Source: Kriegella aquimaris
Lineage (GTDB): Bacteria > Bacteroidota > Bacteroidia > Flavobacteriales > Flavobacteriaceae
Assembly (NCBI RefSeq): GCF_900103215.1
Contig: NZ_FNGV01000005.1
Coordinates: 248,001 to 312,000, forward strand
Direction of reading: 5' to 3'
DNA: 64,000 bases
The notes beneath the pieces were generated by a model, which was not told the DNA's origin, made no database searches, and saw only the letters and a program-made list of their open reading frames with translations. Both the position numbers and the translations under genes were made by a program. Numbering within the stretch: the stretch's first letter is position 1; each line of letters opens with the position of its first letter. Of the stretch, positions 53,464 through 63,011 are shown piece by piece.

Positions 53464-54999
53464 TTACTCCAAGGGTGCTTCCGTAGCGGTAAATTCTTCA
53501 ATAGCCTTATTTGGTTCTATAATAGTATAGCCTTGCCAAAATTCCGGATTGTATGTGGGCATATAGGTCGGTAATACTTTGTTGTTCTCTTTGAAAGCGT
53601 CAAAATCGGCTTTACTGATGTTTTCAGAATCAAATATGACCACTTCATTTTTGTCAATGTTGGCAAAAGCAATGTCTACCTTGGCCGAGAGTTCATTTTG
53701 TTTGTTGCGACCTTTTACGCGTTTATTTTTTTCTATAATCTTTAGGGGCCGTTTGACGCCCATTCGATTACCTTGTTCTGATTCGTAGTAGCTCAGGCTG
53801 TACTTTTCACTCGTATCTTTCGAGAAAATAACTTTTCCCTTATGGAGATAGTTGTTCAGGGAAACACCTAATAAATTAAAGGTTTTTAGCGATTTTACAT
53901 TTTCAAAATCGGCCCTGATCAAAGCAAAATCATCCGAGTTTATATATAGTTTTCCTTTAAAGTCGGCCGAACGTTTCGGTTTGAAATCGATAACGTAAAC
54001 AGCATCTGCTCCGAGATACGTGAAATCTTCAAGCGTAAAATCGTATTTTCTCGATTTCCAAATAAAATTTAAATCAGAATCTTCTAGTATCGGAAGGTTG
54101 TTGAACATTTGACCCAAGGCGTTTCTTCGAGAGATGGCGAAATTCTTTTTTCTTTCCTCTTCCTCCCTCCGGGTCTTTTCAAGTTCTTTATTTAACGCGG
54201 CAACATCGGTAGAGTCGATTTCTTCACCTAAAATTTCATCTACTTCGACTTTTGTTCCGAAAAAGCCTGACTTGATTTTGAAGTAGGAATCAGTCTTTAC
54301 GTTTTCTTTTATAATCGAATTGAACTTTTCTTCCAACTTGTTGAAATCAAGTTCCATGTTCTTGTCGTAGAGCTCAGAGGCTTTAATCAGGTTGAGTTTT
54401 TGTTCCTCATCTTCATAATTTCCATATAGATCGCCCAGTACTTCGGTATAGTAGCTATTGTTTTTAGGAATGGTGCTTATCACACTGTCGAGAAACTTTT
54501 TGTTGAACGCTTTGATAGTCGACTTTTTAAGTGTGTAATCGGACTTATGCATCTGTTGAAAGGATGATTTTCTAAAGAACAATCTTTTTTTGGTAAGGGT
54601 GAGGTTATAATTCGCTACAATACCCTCCTTCATCTTCTCCAAGATTTCTTTTGCGGTATATTGTTTGTTGCTAACGATGACCTCTTTCAATTCGATAGCC
54701 ATCGGAACTAAGTAGATTATCGCTTCGTCGAACGCTTCCAAAGGTTTTGCAATAGATTCATATCCTAAACAAGATATAAAGAGGGAATCCGATTTTTGAA
54801 TGCCTTCGGGCAACAAGAGGTTAAAACGACCTTCTTCATTGGTGATGGCCCCTTTTTTGGTCGCCCATTGCACAGTGGCATATGGCACTGGGTTTTGTGA
54901 GACCGAATCGATAATTATAGAACTTACCGATTGAGAGTGCGCCGCATTGCGGGTAAACAAGCAAAAAAAAAGAAAAAGAATGGAAGCTTTTCTAATCAT
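53464..54999 (-). CDS. Carboxypeptidase-like regulatory domain surface protein
   Basis: 511 residues with a signal peptide (cleavage near AAHSQS). Starts with a CarboxypepD-reg-like fold (IIDSVSQNPVPYATVQWATKKG and GAITNEEGRFNLLLP), then a long charged helical region (KELEKTRREEEERKKNF), then a beta-rich C-terminal domain (LNFIWKSRKYDFTLEDFTYLG) that resembles outer-membrane beta proteins of Bacteroidota. Function unknown; related proteins occur widely in Flavobacteriia. It is not a TonB receptor: the length is too small and no plug is present. Confidence 0.8.
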   Translation of the reverse strand: MIRKASILFLFFCLFTRNAAHSQSVSSIIIDSVSQNPVPYATVQWATKKGAITNEEGRFNLLLPEGIQKSDSLFISCLGYESIAKPLEAFDEAIIYLVPMAIELKEVIVSNKQYTAKEILEKMKEGIVANYNLTLTKKRLFFRKSSFQQMHKSDYTLKKSTIKAFNKKFLDSVISTIPKNNSYYTEVLGDLYGNYEDEEQKLNLIKASELYDKNMELDFNKLEEKFNSIIKENVKTDSYFKIKSGFFGTKVEVDEILGEEIDSTDVAALNKELEKTRREEEERKKNFAISRRNALGQMFNNLPILEDSDLNFIWKSRKYDFTLEDFTYLGADAVYVIDFKPKRSADFKGKLYINSDDFALIRADFENVKSLKTFNLLGVSLNNYLHKGKVIFSKDTSEKYSLSYYESEQGNRMGVKRPLKIIEKNKRVKGRNKQNELSAKVDIAFANIDKNEVVIFDSENISKADFDAFKENNKVLPTYMPTYNPEFWQGYTIIEPNKAIEEFTATEAPLE

Positions 55000-55110
55000 T
55001 CAATAAGTACTTGTGATATAACAAAACAAACGATATCTATCTAAAACACAATGCCTTTTTAGATTTAATTAGGAAGTATTTGTTGTTTTTTAACGTAAAC
55101 GTGTAGTTTT

Positions 55111-56145
55111 TTATTTACTTGACTTCTTTTTTTCTATAGGGTCCGCTAGTAGAAGTTCTTCCAATTTTTGTTCAAGATTTTCTTCACGAAGGTTTTGGCC
55201 GATAATTATACCATCGCTACTTATTAAAAAATTACTCGGAAGAAGGCTGACACCATAGATGATGGCAGCCTCATTATTCCATCCTCTTAAATCACTCACG
55301 TTGGTCCAATCTAATTTATCTTGTTCGATTGCGCTCGACCATTTCTTTTTGTTGTCGTCTAAGGAAACTTGAAAAATCTCAAAACCTAGTGGGTTGAACT
55401 TATGGTAGATGACCCTAAGTTTTTTATTATCTGTACGGCATGGTGCACACCAACTAGCCCAAAATTCTAATAATATCAATTTGCCTTTTAATTCTGATAA
55501 TTTGGTTGTCCTACCATATTGATTTGTCAACTCAAAGTCTATTAAAGAGTCTCCAATTTTAGGGTTTTTATTCAAATTAATGTATCTCAGAATTTTTTCG
55601 CCATATATCGACTTTTTGTTTTGATTGGACAACTTCAGGTAAAGTGGTTCTGTTTTTTCCTTCTTCCATAGAATATAGCATTCCGATAAAACTACTGCGC
55701 CTAGTATATGGTCAGTATTTGTTTTAATAAAATCTATCAATACTTTTTCTTGATCTTTTCTTGAAAGGGTGTCGATTGACTCGTACAGGTTAGCATATAG
55801 TGTTTGAGTATAACTACCAATAATTACGGCGTTTGCGAAATCATTTTCGCTTGCATTAAATTCCATGCGGGCATTATCCAGCCAAAAACTCTTGTATAAT
55901 GAATTATCGTTATTTTTTAAAATGACATTTAAGGGGTAACTAGTGATATCGGTCGCTAGAGAGAAAGAGTTATTTTCTACAACAACGGAATCGATTATTT
56001 TGTCGCTTTCCTTAGCTGTCAAATATAATACTGTTCCGTTGCTCAGGCCTACCGTTTTTCCTTGCAGTGAAAATTCGCATTCGTTTTTTTTAACACATGT
56101 AGTGGATACAGATAGTGCTATTATGAAGAGTAAAATGATTCTCAT
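55111..56145 (-). CDS. TlpA-like thiol-disulfide oxidoreductase with DUF4369-like N-terminus
   Basis: 344 residues. Signal sequence at the N-terminus (SVSTTC may be a lipobox). The N-terminal 170 residues look like DUF4369, a beta-rich domain common before Bacteroidota thioredoxin folds (ESDKIIDSVVVENNSFSL). The C-terminal thioredoxin-like domain has the redox CxxC in FWASWCAPCRTDNKKL and the later cis-Pro region SLLPSNFLI. Periplasmic thiol redox function, perhaps in cytochrome c maturation or stress. Monocistronic. Confidence 0.9.
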   Translation of the reverse strand: MRIILLFIIALSVSTTCVKKNECEFSLQGKTVGLSNGTVLYLTAKESDKIIDSVVVENNSFSLATDITSYPLNVILKNNDNSLYKSFWLDNARMEFNASENDFANAVIIGSYTQTLYANLYESIDTLSRKDQEKVLIDFIKTNTDHILGAVVLSECYILWKKEKTEPLYLKLSNQNKKSIYGEKILRYINLNKNPKIGDSLIDFELTNQYGRTTKLSELKGKLILLEFWASWCAPCRTDNKKLRVIYHKFNPLGFEIFQVSLDDNKKKWSSAIEQDKLDWTNVSDLRGWNNEAAIIYGVSLLPSNFLISSDGIIIGQNLREENLEQKLEELLLADPIEKKKSSK

Positions 56146-56312
56146 CGACTTTTGAATTTGCTGTAAAGTAATTCAAAAATTCCGTTGTGAAAACGGCAAA
56201 TGATTGAAAGGGCCTTATGAGTGAGGGAAGGCACTCCTTTTACGAAAAAGACGCATCAATCCAAATTCTCGAATAAATATTAGGCCAAATCAAAGATGAG
56301 GTAAAGTAAGAT

Positions 56313-56462
56313 TCAACTACATCCGCAGTTACCATCGCCACAATTTTTTGAACTCCCTTTTTTGGAGGAAAAAAGGCGTTTGGGCAACAAGAATTTTCGA
56401 ATCAAATATCCTGCGGCAAGAGCTAAGGTTAGATAGACTAATATCGATTGTATGTGTTCCAT
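56313..56462 (-). CDS. FeoB-associated Cys-rich membrane protein
   Basis: 49 residues from the ATG at 56462, which lies 2 bp after the feoB stop. One membrane segment (ILVYLTLALAAGYLIRKFLL) followed by a basic linker and a Cys-rich tail (NCGDGNCGCS). Matches the FeoB-associated Cys-rich membrane protein family. Its translation is coupled to feoB. Possibly helps in ferrous iron handling, by analogy with other small Feo partners. Confidence 0.88.
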   Translation of the reverse strand: MEHIQSILVYLTLALAAGYLIRKFLLPKRLFSSKKGSSKNCGDGNCGCS

Positions 56463-56464
56463 CG

Positions 56465-58699
56465 TTATTTCAATATTTGATAGGCGGCCAATGCTACAAT
56501 ATAAGCAAAAAGACTCATAAAAACTAGCTGGGCCATAGGCCATTTCCAGGTATTGGTCTCCCGCTTTACAATGGCAAGTGTGCTCATACATTGCATGGCA
56601 AAGGCGTAAAATAATAATAGCGATATGCCGGAAGCTAAATTAAAAAGAGGTTTTTTGGTCGTGGCATTTACTTCTGCGGCCATTCGGTTTTTAATGGTTT
56701 CTTCTTGATCACTGCCCACACTATAAATCGTAGCCAATGTGCCCACGAATACCTCTCTGGCGGCGAAGGATGTCAATACCGCTATGCCGATTTTCCAATC
56801 GTAGCCCAACGGCTTTACCGCTGGCTCAATGGCCTTTCCAAGATTTCCGATATAGGAGTTTTCCAGTTTATAACTGGAAATTTCTTGATGTATCGCTTTT
56901 TCCAAGAGTATCGCCTTATGCTGTTGCAATGAATCTGAAATAACCGCCGGACCTAGGTTATAGACCTGGGCAATACTATCTCTGAGTGTATTCTCATAAA
57001 TCGAAAGGTCTTCATTTACGCTCGACTGGTTAAATTCTGAAAGTCCTGATTCATTAATTCTGTTCGTTACTATTTCCTCTGCGTTTTTAAATTTTTCAGA
57101 ATAGCCATTAGAGCCTAAAAACCATAAAACGATGGAAATAGCCAGAATAATCTTTCCTGCACCAAGAACAAAACTTTTGGTTTTTTCCCAAACGGTATAG
57201 ACCACATTTTTTAACAATGGCAGTTTGTAGTTGGGCATTTCTATTACAAAAAAGGTACGGCTTTTTATTTTCAGTATTTTGTTTAATACCATAGCGGAAA
57301 GAATGGCCGCGCCAAATCCAATTAGATACAAAAGCATCAAGGTTAGTGCTTGATAACTGAGTCCGAAAAACCGTTCTTCCGGTATAACCAAGGCAATAAT
57401 GATAAGGTACACTGGCAATCGGGCGGAACAGGTCGTAAAAGGTACCACTAGAATGGTAATCAACCGTTCTTTCCAGTTCTCAATCGTTCGGGTCGCCATA
57501 ACAGCGGGTATGGCACAGGCCGTTCCCGATATTAGGGGTACTACACTTTTTCCGCTTAGTCCAAAGGGTCGCATCAATCGATCCATTAAGAATACGACGC
57601 GGCTCATATAGCCAGATTCTTCCAACAAGGCGATAAAAAGAAATAGAAATGCAATCTGTGGAATAAAAATGACAATTCCCCCAATTCCTGCAAGAATACC
57701 TTCGGCCAATAGATCTGTAAATGCACCTGGCGGCAGATTGTTTTTTACCCATTCACTCGCTGAGGCAAAAGAGGCATCGATAAAATCCATCGGATAACTG
57801 CTCCAATCATAAATGGCCTGAAACATGGTCAAAAGGATTAGGAAAAAAATCAAGTATCCAAAAACCTTATGGGTCAGTATTTTGTCTAAAGTTGCACGAA
57901 ATCCTTTGGCAGTACTTAAATCTACTTTGTATGTTTCCTTAAGAATTCCGTTGATGAACTGGTACCGCAATATGGTTTCTTTTTGTTGCAGACGTTTCAG
58001 TTCAGATTTTGACTTTGTAGTAAAATTAGAGGCGTCATTTATGGCCTTTTTTTTAATGGGCATAAAATTTACGTCCTGCGTAATTACCAACCACAGTTTA
58101 TAAAGATCTTCTTTCGGAAAAGCATTTCGTAATCGTTCAAAATAGTCGGGCGCGATAACAGTCGTATCTATAATCGAGGCGTCTGAAAGATTTTTATAGT
58201 CTGTTATGAGTTCTTTTAAGTGTTCGATTCCCGTACTTTTACGGGTACTTACCAAAGCGATTTTGGTGTTTAGCTTTTGTTCTAAAAGAGCAATATCAAG
58301 TGAAATGCCCTTGCGTGACATTCTATCGGCCATATTGATTACCAAAATGGTCGGAATCTTCAAATCTTTTATTTGTGTGAACAACAAAAGATTACGCTTG
58401 AGGTTTTCGACATCTGAAATCAATACAACGACATCTGGGTGGTCTTTATCGTTCTTGTTCAGAAGTAATTCAACGGCAACACTCTCGTCAAGAGAAGTGG
58501 TGTTAAGGCTGTAAGTGCCTGGTAAATCTAATATATGTGCCTTTACACCCCGAGGAAGTTTACAAATGCCCTCTTTTTTTTCAACGGTGATACCGGGGTA
58601 ATTGCCTACTTTTTGGTTTAGACCTGTTAATTGGTTAAAAACGGAAGTTTTACCGGTATTGGGGTTTCCTATGAGTGCGACATTGATTTGTTTGCTCAT
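56465..58699 (-). CDS. feoB: Ferrous iron transport protein B
   Basis: 744 residues. N-terminal G domain: G1 GNPNTGKTS (residues 11-19), G3 DLPGTYS and G4-like NMADR. Then the membrane domain with Gate motifs (PFTTCSARLPVYL, carrying the Cys of the first gate) and the ASFAAREVFVGTL region. It moves Fe2+ inward in a GTP-dependent way. The gene overlaps feoA by four bases. The feoA-feoB-Cys-rich trio forms one operon. A half-site TTTAG upstream is the only trace of the palindromes found at the DtxR locus. Confidence 0.95.
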   Translation of the reverse strand: MSKQINVALIGNPNTGKTSVFNQLTGLNQKVGNYPGITVEKKEGICKLPRGVKAHILDLPGTYSLNTTSLDESVAVELLLNKNDKDHPDVVVLISDVENLKRNLLLFTQIKDLKIPTILVINMADRMSRKGISLDIALLEQKLNTKIALVSTRKSTGIEHLKELITDYKNLSDASIIDTTVIAPDYFERLRNAFPKEDLYKLWLVITQDVNFMPIKKKAINDASNFTTKSKSELKRLQQKETILRYQFINGILKETYKVDLSTAKGFRATLDKILTHKVFGYLIFFLILLTMFQAIYDWSSYPMDFIDASFASASEWVKNNLPPGAFTDLLAEGILAGIGGIVIFIPQIAFLFLFIALLEESGYMSRVVFLMDRLMRPFGLSGKSVVPLISGTACAIPAVMATRTIENWKERLITILVVPFTTCSARLPVYLIIIALVIPEERFFGLSYQALTLMLLYLIGFGAAILSAMVLNKILKIKSRTFFVIEMPNYKLPLLKNVVYTVWEKTKSFVLGAGKIILAISIVLWFLGSNGYSEKFKNAEEIVTNRINESGLSEFNQSSVNEDLSIYENTLRDSIAQVYNLGPAVISDSLQQHKAILLEKAIHQEISSYKLENSYIGNLGKAIEPAVKPLGYDWKIGIAVLTSFAAREVFVGTLATIYSVGSDQEETIKNRMAAEVNATTKKPLFNLASGISLLLFYAFAMQCMSTLAIVKRETNTWKWPMAQLVFMSLFAYIVALAAYQILK

Positions 58700-58941
58700 A
58701 ACACATTGGTGTCATCGATGATGTCAAGTTCAATTTTTTGAGCAACTGAACGTCTAATGGCAATATGCGAACCATTGACATTAATGTAGATAGGGTCTTT
58801 TAAAGGAGCTACCTGTACCAATTCTATTTCATTACCAGGCAAACACCCTAGTTCTAGAAGTTTGATAGGAAGAATATCTTCGGCAAATTCTTTAATTATG
58901 CCTTTTTGACCACGTTTGAGTTGTGCTACTGTAACTGACAA
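58696..58941 (-). CDS. feoA: Ferrous iron transport protein A
   Basis: 81 residues: SH3-like fold, with LKRGQKGIIKEFAEDILPIKLLELG and the C-terminal VNGSHIAIRRSVAQKIELD pattern of FeoA. It assists FeoB at the inner membrane. Overlaps feoB by four bases (ATGA). A minus-strand -7 box TATTTTTG is at 58971-58978, 29 bp upstream of the ATG. Confidence 0.93.
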   Translation of the reverse strand: MSVTVAQLKRGQKGIIKEFAEDILPIKLLELGCLPGNEIELVQVAPLKDPIYINVNGSHIAIRRSVAQKIELDIIDDTNVL

Positions 58942-59171
58942 TTCTTATTTAGATTGATTACAATTAAGGGCAAAAATAAGACAAAATATTCTAATTAATC
59001 CAAAAAAGGGATGGCAATTCCAAAATAGAGCTAGCGCAGGAGGTCGAGGTATGGCATTGTCAACCTAAACTTAAATTTTCATTCGGCTACAATTAGCTCT
59101 GTAACAGTCAAATGGTTTGATTTTAGAGCGGTTTGGGCGTTTTCTGAGGTGGTATTTTGTAGGCGACTATC

Positions 59172-59858
59172 TTAGTTGTCGTTCTCTTCTATATAGGAAG
59201 CTCTTAGAACCGCGAGGTCATCCATCAATTTATCTATTTCATCAGATTTTGTGCCATCATAAAATCCTCGAATGCGCTTTTCTTTGTCTACAAGAATAAA
59301 ATTTTCGGTGTGAATCATATCATAAGCCCCCCCGTCACCATCGTCTTTGACCGCTAAATATGACTTACGGGCCAGTTCATAGATTTGTTTTTTATCCCCC
59401 GTCACAAGATTCCATTTACTATCGTTGACCCCTTTTTCCAGCGCATATTTCTTCAATTGTGACACTGAATCGATTTCTGGGGTGACCGAATGTGAAAGTA
59501 ACAGTACATCATCGTCGTTAATGATTCGTTTTTGAATATCAGCCATGTTTTTTGTCATGAGGGGACAAATGGTCGGACAAGTAGTAAAGAAAAAGTCGGC
59601 GATATAAATCTTGTTATGATAATCGGCATCAGTTATGGTTTTCCCATTTTGATTGGTAAGTGAAAAATCAGCGATAGTGTGATACTTTTTTACGAACTGT
59701 AAATTGCTGTCGACCAATTCTGGATTCACCATTGAAGGTTGGTAGATGGGCAATACTTTTTTTGGTTGCAGCGCATTATAGAAGAGGTAAACAATAACTG
59801 CTGATAGAAAAAATAGCGTTATACCAAAAAGTTTGTATTTGCTGAAAAACGACCGCAT
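59172..59858 (-). CDS. SCO family protein (copper chaperone for cytochrome oxidase)
   Basis: 228 residues: one N-terminal membrane anchor (LFGITLFFLSAVIVYLFY) and a thioredoxin-like domain. The metal site CxxxC is in FFTTCPTICPLM and the distal His in MIHTENFILVD. Delivers copper to the CuA site of cytochrome c oxidase or acts as a thiol reductase. A minus-strand -7 box TATCTTTG is at 59870-59877, only 11 bp from the ATG, so the leader must be extremely short. Left of it (58942-59171) no gene was found. Confidence 0.93.
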   Translation of the reverse strand: MRSFFSKYKLFGITLFFLSAVIVYLFYNALQPKKVLPIYQPSMVNPELVDSNLQFVKKYHTIADFSLTNQNGKTITDADYHNKIYIADFFFTTCPTICPLMTKNMADIQKRIINDDDVLLLSHSVTPEIDSVSQLKKYALEKGVNDSKWNLVTGDKKQIYELARKSYLAVKDDGDGGAYDMIHTENFILVDKEKRIRGFYDGTKSDEIDKLMDDLAVLRASYIEENDN

Positions 59859-60019
59859 ACTCTTTTTGACAAAGATACGTTAGGCAATAGTGGCTTTCAA
59901 GTATTTAATGCCGTATGGCTGCTAAATGTTTCATAAATACGGCTAACCTTGCACACTTTCTTTTTTTAAGATTAGGTAAAAGCGTACTTTTGTGCGCTTT
60001 ATATAATAAAAAATTTTAG

Positions 60020-61336
60020 ATGACACTTGCGATTCAGATAATACAATTTATACTCATCATATCCATTTTGGTCATTCTTCACGAGTTGGGCCATTTTATA
60101 CCCGCTAAATATTTTAAGACCAAAGTAGAGAAGTTCTATTTGTTTTTCGATGTGAAATTTTCGCTTTTCAAAAAGAAAATAGGAGATACGGAATACGGAA
60201 TCGGTTGGTTGCCTTTGGGAGGTTATGTGAAAATTGCCGGAATGATTGACGAGAGTATGGATACCGAGCAAATGAAGGAAGAGCCAAAACCTTGGGAGTT
60301 TCGTAGCAAACCGGCATGGCAACGTCTCATTATCATGTTAGGCGGGGTAACGGTAAACTTTTTTCTGGCATGGATTATTTATACCATGTTATTGTTCAAC
60401 AATGGAGATACTTACATTCCGGCAGACAGCCTAAAGTACGGTATTCAGGTAGATTCTGTCGGTCAGCAGTTGGGCTTGCTCACGGGAGACAAAATTTTGG
60501 CTGTCGATGGAAAAAAGACGAAAAAATTCAGCAATGCTGTTCTTCAAATTATTTTAGGAGACGAAATAACCGTCAATCGGGATGGCAAAGAAATAACCGT
60601 TCCACTTTCAGATGAAGGAAAAGCCAGTGTTTTTGAGGCACAGGGAAGAAATTTTATCACCTATAGAAAGAAAGCGGTTATCGATAGCGTAATTCCTGAA
60701 TCTGCAGCTAAAAAGGCAGGTATCAAAGCCCACGATCAAATCGTAGGTGTCAATGGTAGGCAAGTAGACTATTGGGATGAGTTCACCGATGTCATAAAAT
60801 CTTCTTCTGATGTCGCGCTCACACTCGAGATTCTAAGAAACGGAAAAAAGGAGAATATTCAGATAACGGTTCCTGAAGAAGGTAAAATAGGGGTTTACCC
60901 AAGTGTTGAAGATTTAAGGGTGACCGATAACTATACATTTGCAGAGGCAATACCTGCAGGGCTCACCAGAACTATTCAAGTACTGACCGATCAGATACGT
61001 CAATTTAAGGTAATCTTTAATACAAAAACCGGGGCCTATAAACAGGTAAAGGGACCGATTGGGATAGTGGAAATGATGTCGCCGACTTGGGATTGGACCT
61101 TCTTCTGGGGCTTTATGGCCATGTTTTCGGTATGGTTGGCATTTCTAAATATACTTCCTATTCCTGCTCTTGACGGAGGCCACGTGATGTTTCTACTTTA
61201 TGAAATGATTTCCGGTAGAAAACCAAGTGAAAAGGTCTTGGAAACAGGTCAGATAATTGGTTTTGTTATTCTTATGGGCTTGATGGTGGTCATATTTGGT
61301 AACGATATATGGAATATTATTAAAAAGTTTATCTAA
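60020..61336 (+). CDS. rseP: RIP metalloprotease RseP (site-2 protease)
   Basis: 438 residues. Zinc motif HELGH at 21-25 in the first membrane helix, two PDZ domains in the middle (around VDSVGQQLGLLTGDKIL and VIPESAAKKAGIKAHDQI), and the second catalytic motif NILPIPALDGGH near the C-terminus. It cuts anti-sigma factors within the membrane to activate envelope stress responses. A -7 box TACTTTTG at 59985-59992 is 27 bp upstream of the ATG. Same strand as the tRNA-Asn that follows. Confidence 0.95.
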   Translation: MTLAIQIIQFILIISILVILHELGHFIPAKYFKTKVEKFYLFFDVKFSLFKKKIGDTEYGIGWLPLGGYVKIAGMIDESMDTEQMKEEPKPWEFRSKPAWQRLIIMLGGVTVNFFLAWIIYTMLLFNNGDTYIPADSLKYGIQVDSVGQQLGLLTGDKILAVDGKKTKKFSNAVLQIILGDEITVNRDGKEITVPLSDEGKASVFEAQGRNFITYRKKAVIDSVIPESAAKKAGIKAHDQIVGVNGRQVDYWDEFTDVIKSSSDVALTLEILRNGKKENIQITVPEEGKIGVYPSVEDLRVTDNYTFAEAIPAGLTRTIQVLTDQIRQFKVIFNTKTGAYKQVKGPIGIVEMMSPTWDWTFFWGFMAMFSVWLAFLNILPIPALDGGHVMFLLYEMISGRKPSEKVLETGQIIGFVILMGLMVVIFGNDIWNIIKKFI

Positions 61337-61452
61337 GAAGTATTTCGGTTTGTTTGCATGGTATCTCGATGAATTACAGTGTTGAAAATAGAAGACATTT
61401 CTCAACAATCCGAGTACTTTTTAAGAATATATAAAAAGTTGCATTTTTTTTG

Positions 61453-61483
61453 TTTGGAGCAAACAAAAAAACGATTATATTTG
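61453..61483 (+). promoter_or_regulatory. Bacteroidetes-type promoter of tRNA-Asn
   Basis: TTTG (61453-61456), 19-bp spacer, TATATTTG (61476-61483): an exact match to the Bacteroidetes -33/-7 consensus, about 35 bp upstream of the tRNA. Confidence 0.9.
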
Positions 61484-61518
61484 CACCCGCTTTCCAGATG
61501 GAAAGTGTGGGAAAACAT

Positions 61519-61592
61519 TCCTCCTTAGCTCAGTTGGTTAGAGCATCTGACTGTTAATCAGAGGGTCCTTGGTTCGAGCCCAAGAGGGGGAG
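61519..61592 (+). tRNA. tRNA-Asn (GTT)
   Basis: A complete cloverleaf: acceptor TCCTCCT/AGGGGGA with one G-U pair and discriminator G, D stem GCTC/GAGC, anticodon stem TCTGA/TCAGA with the loop CTGTTAA (anticodon GTT at 61553-61555), and T stem CTTGG/CCAAG with loop TTCGAGC. The CCA end is not encoded directly after the discriminator. Confidence 0.97.
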
Positions 61593-61604
61593 CCCAGTGA
61601 GAAT

Positions 61605-61639
61605 AAGCCTTTCGAGAAATCGAGAGGCTTTCTTTTTTT
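61605..61639 (+). terminator. Rho-independent terminator after tRNA-Asn
   Basis: AAGCCTTTCG (61605-61614), loop of six, CGAGAGGCTT (61621-61630) with one G-U pair, then a T run to 61639. Confidence 0.9.
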
Positions 61640-61642
61640 AAC

Positions 61643-61790
61643 GGGGACAACATAGGGACAACAAATTTTCAGATTTTTATTTACTAATATTTTCTTTGTT
61701 TAAAAAATCCTTTTTCGACTTTGCTCTTTAAAATTTTGTCCCATATAAGGTAAGTTAACGAAACTACTAAAAGAGACCGCGATTGGGACA
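61643..61790. other. GGGACAAC repeat region after tRNA-Asn, possible attachment site
   Basis: GGGACAAC occurs twice in direct orientation (61644-61651 and 61655-61662). An inverted copy, TTTTGTCCC, is at 61734-61742 and a partial direct GGGACA at 61785-61790. Repeats of this kind immediately 3' of a tRNA are what one expects at the end of an integrative element using a tyrosine integrase. No integrase gene lies in the window, so this stays a hypothesis. The rest of 61640-61891 has no gene. Confidence 0.4.
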
Positions 61791-61891
61791 CTCTGCTATT
61801 AAGACCTGTGGTTTTTGAAGTAGTTCTGTCAAACGGCCGTTTTTTAGTACCTGGTTTACCCTAGCCAGAATCTTGGATGGTAATGGAAGAT

Positions 61892-62797
61892 TCAATTCAA
61901 CATCCGATATTCATTAGGTGTCTTCCCCATCTTCTTCTTAAAGAGCCGAGTAAAATGCTGCGGATATTTAAACCCAAGCTCATAGGCTATTTCGCTTACC
62001 GTTTTCTCCGAATCAAAGATTTTTTGTTTGGCAATCTCAATCAACTGATCCTGAATATGGTCGTTGGCACTTTTTCCGGTTTCCTTTTTGACCAGATCAC
62101 CAAAATAATTGGAAGACAGATTTTGTTCCTCCGCAAAATAGCTGACCGAAGGGGTTCCCAACTCCTTGGCTATTCCTGTTTGGATGTAGGAAATCAAAGA
62201 AATTTCAAACCGTTGGATAACGCCAAGATTTTCCTTTTCCCTTGTAATGAACTGCCGATCGTAGAATCGCATACAGTATTTCAAGAATAATTCGATATTG
62301 GCAACGACGAGTTCTTTACTGTGCTTATCTATTCCGTGGGAAAGTTCAGTTCGTATTTTATCAAATAGGTCCAACACCAATTGCCGTTCCTTTTTTGAGA
62401 TATGGAGTGCTTCATGGGATAGATAGGAAAAAAATGAGTACTCGGTCATTGTTTTTGCCAAATGGGTACCCCATAGCAAATCGGGATGAAACAAAAGTGC
62501 ATGGCCGGCCGGTTTAAAACTAGCATCGATATGCCCGACATGCACTACCTGTCCCGGTGCCAAAAACACCAAGGTCCCATCTTGGTAATCATAGTTCTGA
62601 CGGCCATATCTTAAAATACAGCCCTCCCCTTGTTTCAGGAAAATACCGTAAAAATGATAGCGGACGGCATCGGCATGTTCCCGCCCATCCAAGGTACCTT
62701 CCGACAAATCATGCACACTGACCAACGGGTGCAAGGTTGACAGATTGAATTTTGAGCAATAGTCATCCACCTTTATCAAATCTTTAGTTAAGGCCAT
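61892..62797 (-). CDS. AraC-family transcriptional regulator
   Basis: 301 residues. The N-terminal half is a cupin-like sensing domain (HYFGIFLKQGEGCILRYGRQ type pattern, with DGTLVFLAPGQVVHVG). The C-terminal 100 residues form the two-HTH AraC/XylS domain: NLSSNYFGDLVKKETGKSAN and VSEIAYELGFKYPQHFTRLFKK. Divergent from two tandem small secreted proteins, which it may control; the tandem repeat GTAAATC in the shared promoter region is a candidate site. Confidence 0.92.
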   Translation of the reverse strand: MALTKDLIKVDDYCSKFNLSTLHPLVSVHDLSEGTLDGREHADAVRYHFYGIFLKQGEGCILRYGRQNYDYQDGTLVFLAPGQVVHVGHIDASFKPAGHALLFHPDLLWGTHLAKTMTEYSFFSYLSHEALHISKKERQLVLDLFDKIRTELSHGIDKHSKELVVANIELFLKYCMRFYDRQFITREKENLGVIQRFEISLISYIQTGIAKELGTPSVSYFAEEQNLSSNYFGDLVKKETGKSANDHIQDQLIEIAKQKIFDSEKTVSEIAYELGFKYPQHFTRLFKKKMGKTPNEYRMLN

Positions 62798-62876
62798 ACG
62801 CGTTTTACTTTTTCCGAATTTAGTTAATGTTTTGTGAATAAACCATATAGCCCATCAAAATCAGTAAAAATGGTAG

Positions 62877-62891
62877 GTAAATCCGTAAATC
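62877..62891. promoter_or_regulatory. Tandem GTAAATC repeat, candidate AraC site
   Basis: GTAAATC at 62877-62883 and again at 62885-62891 (8-bp period), between the AraC gene (start 62797) and the DUF4440 gene (start 63012). AraC-type proteins bind direct repeats, though usually with wider spacing. Confidence 0.35.
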
Positions 62892-63011
62892 AGGTAACCC
62901 GACTATCTTAAATTTTCCATAGGTTTGGGAAACTTGTTAATGACCCATTAAAAAGTATACCTCATTGCAATAAATAATAGTATTCAGTAGTAACTTTTAA
63001 ACACTTAAAAA

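Noticed and set aside
58941-59000. TTTAG half-site upstream of feoA as a possible DtxR-type operator
   Set aside because: Only one half-site of the palindrome found at 49278-49321; no matching second arm.
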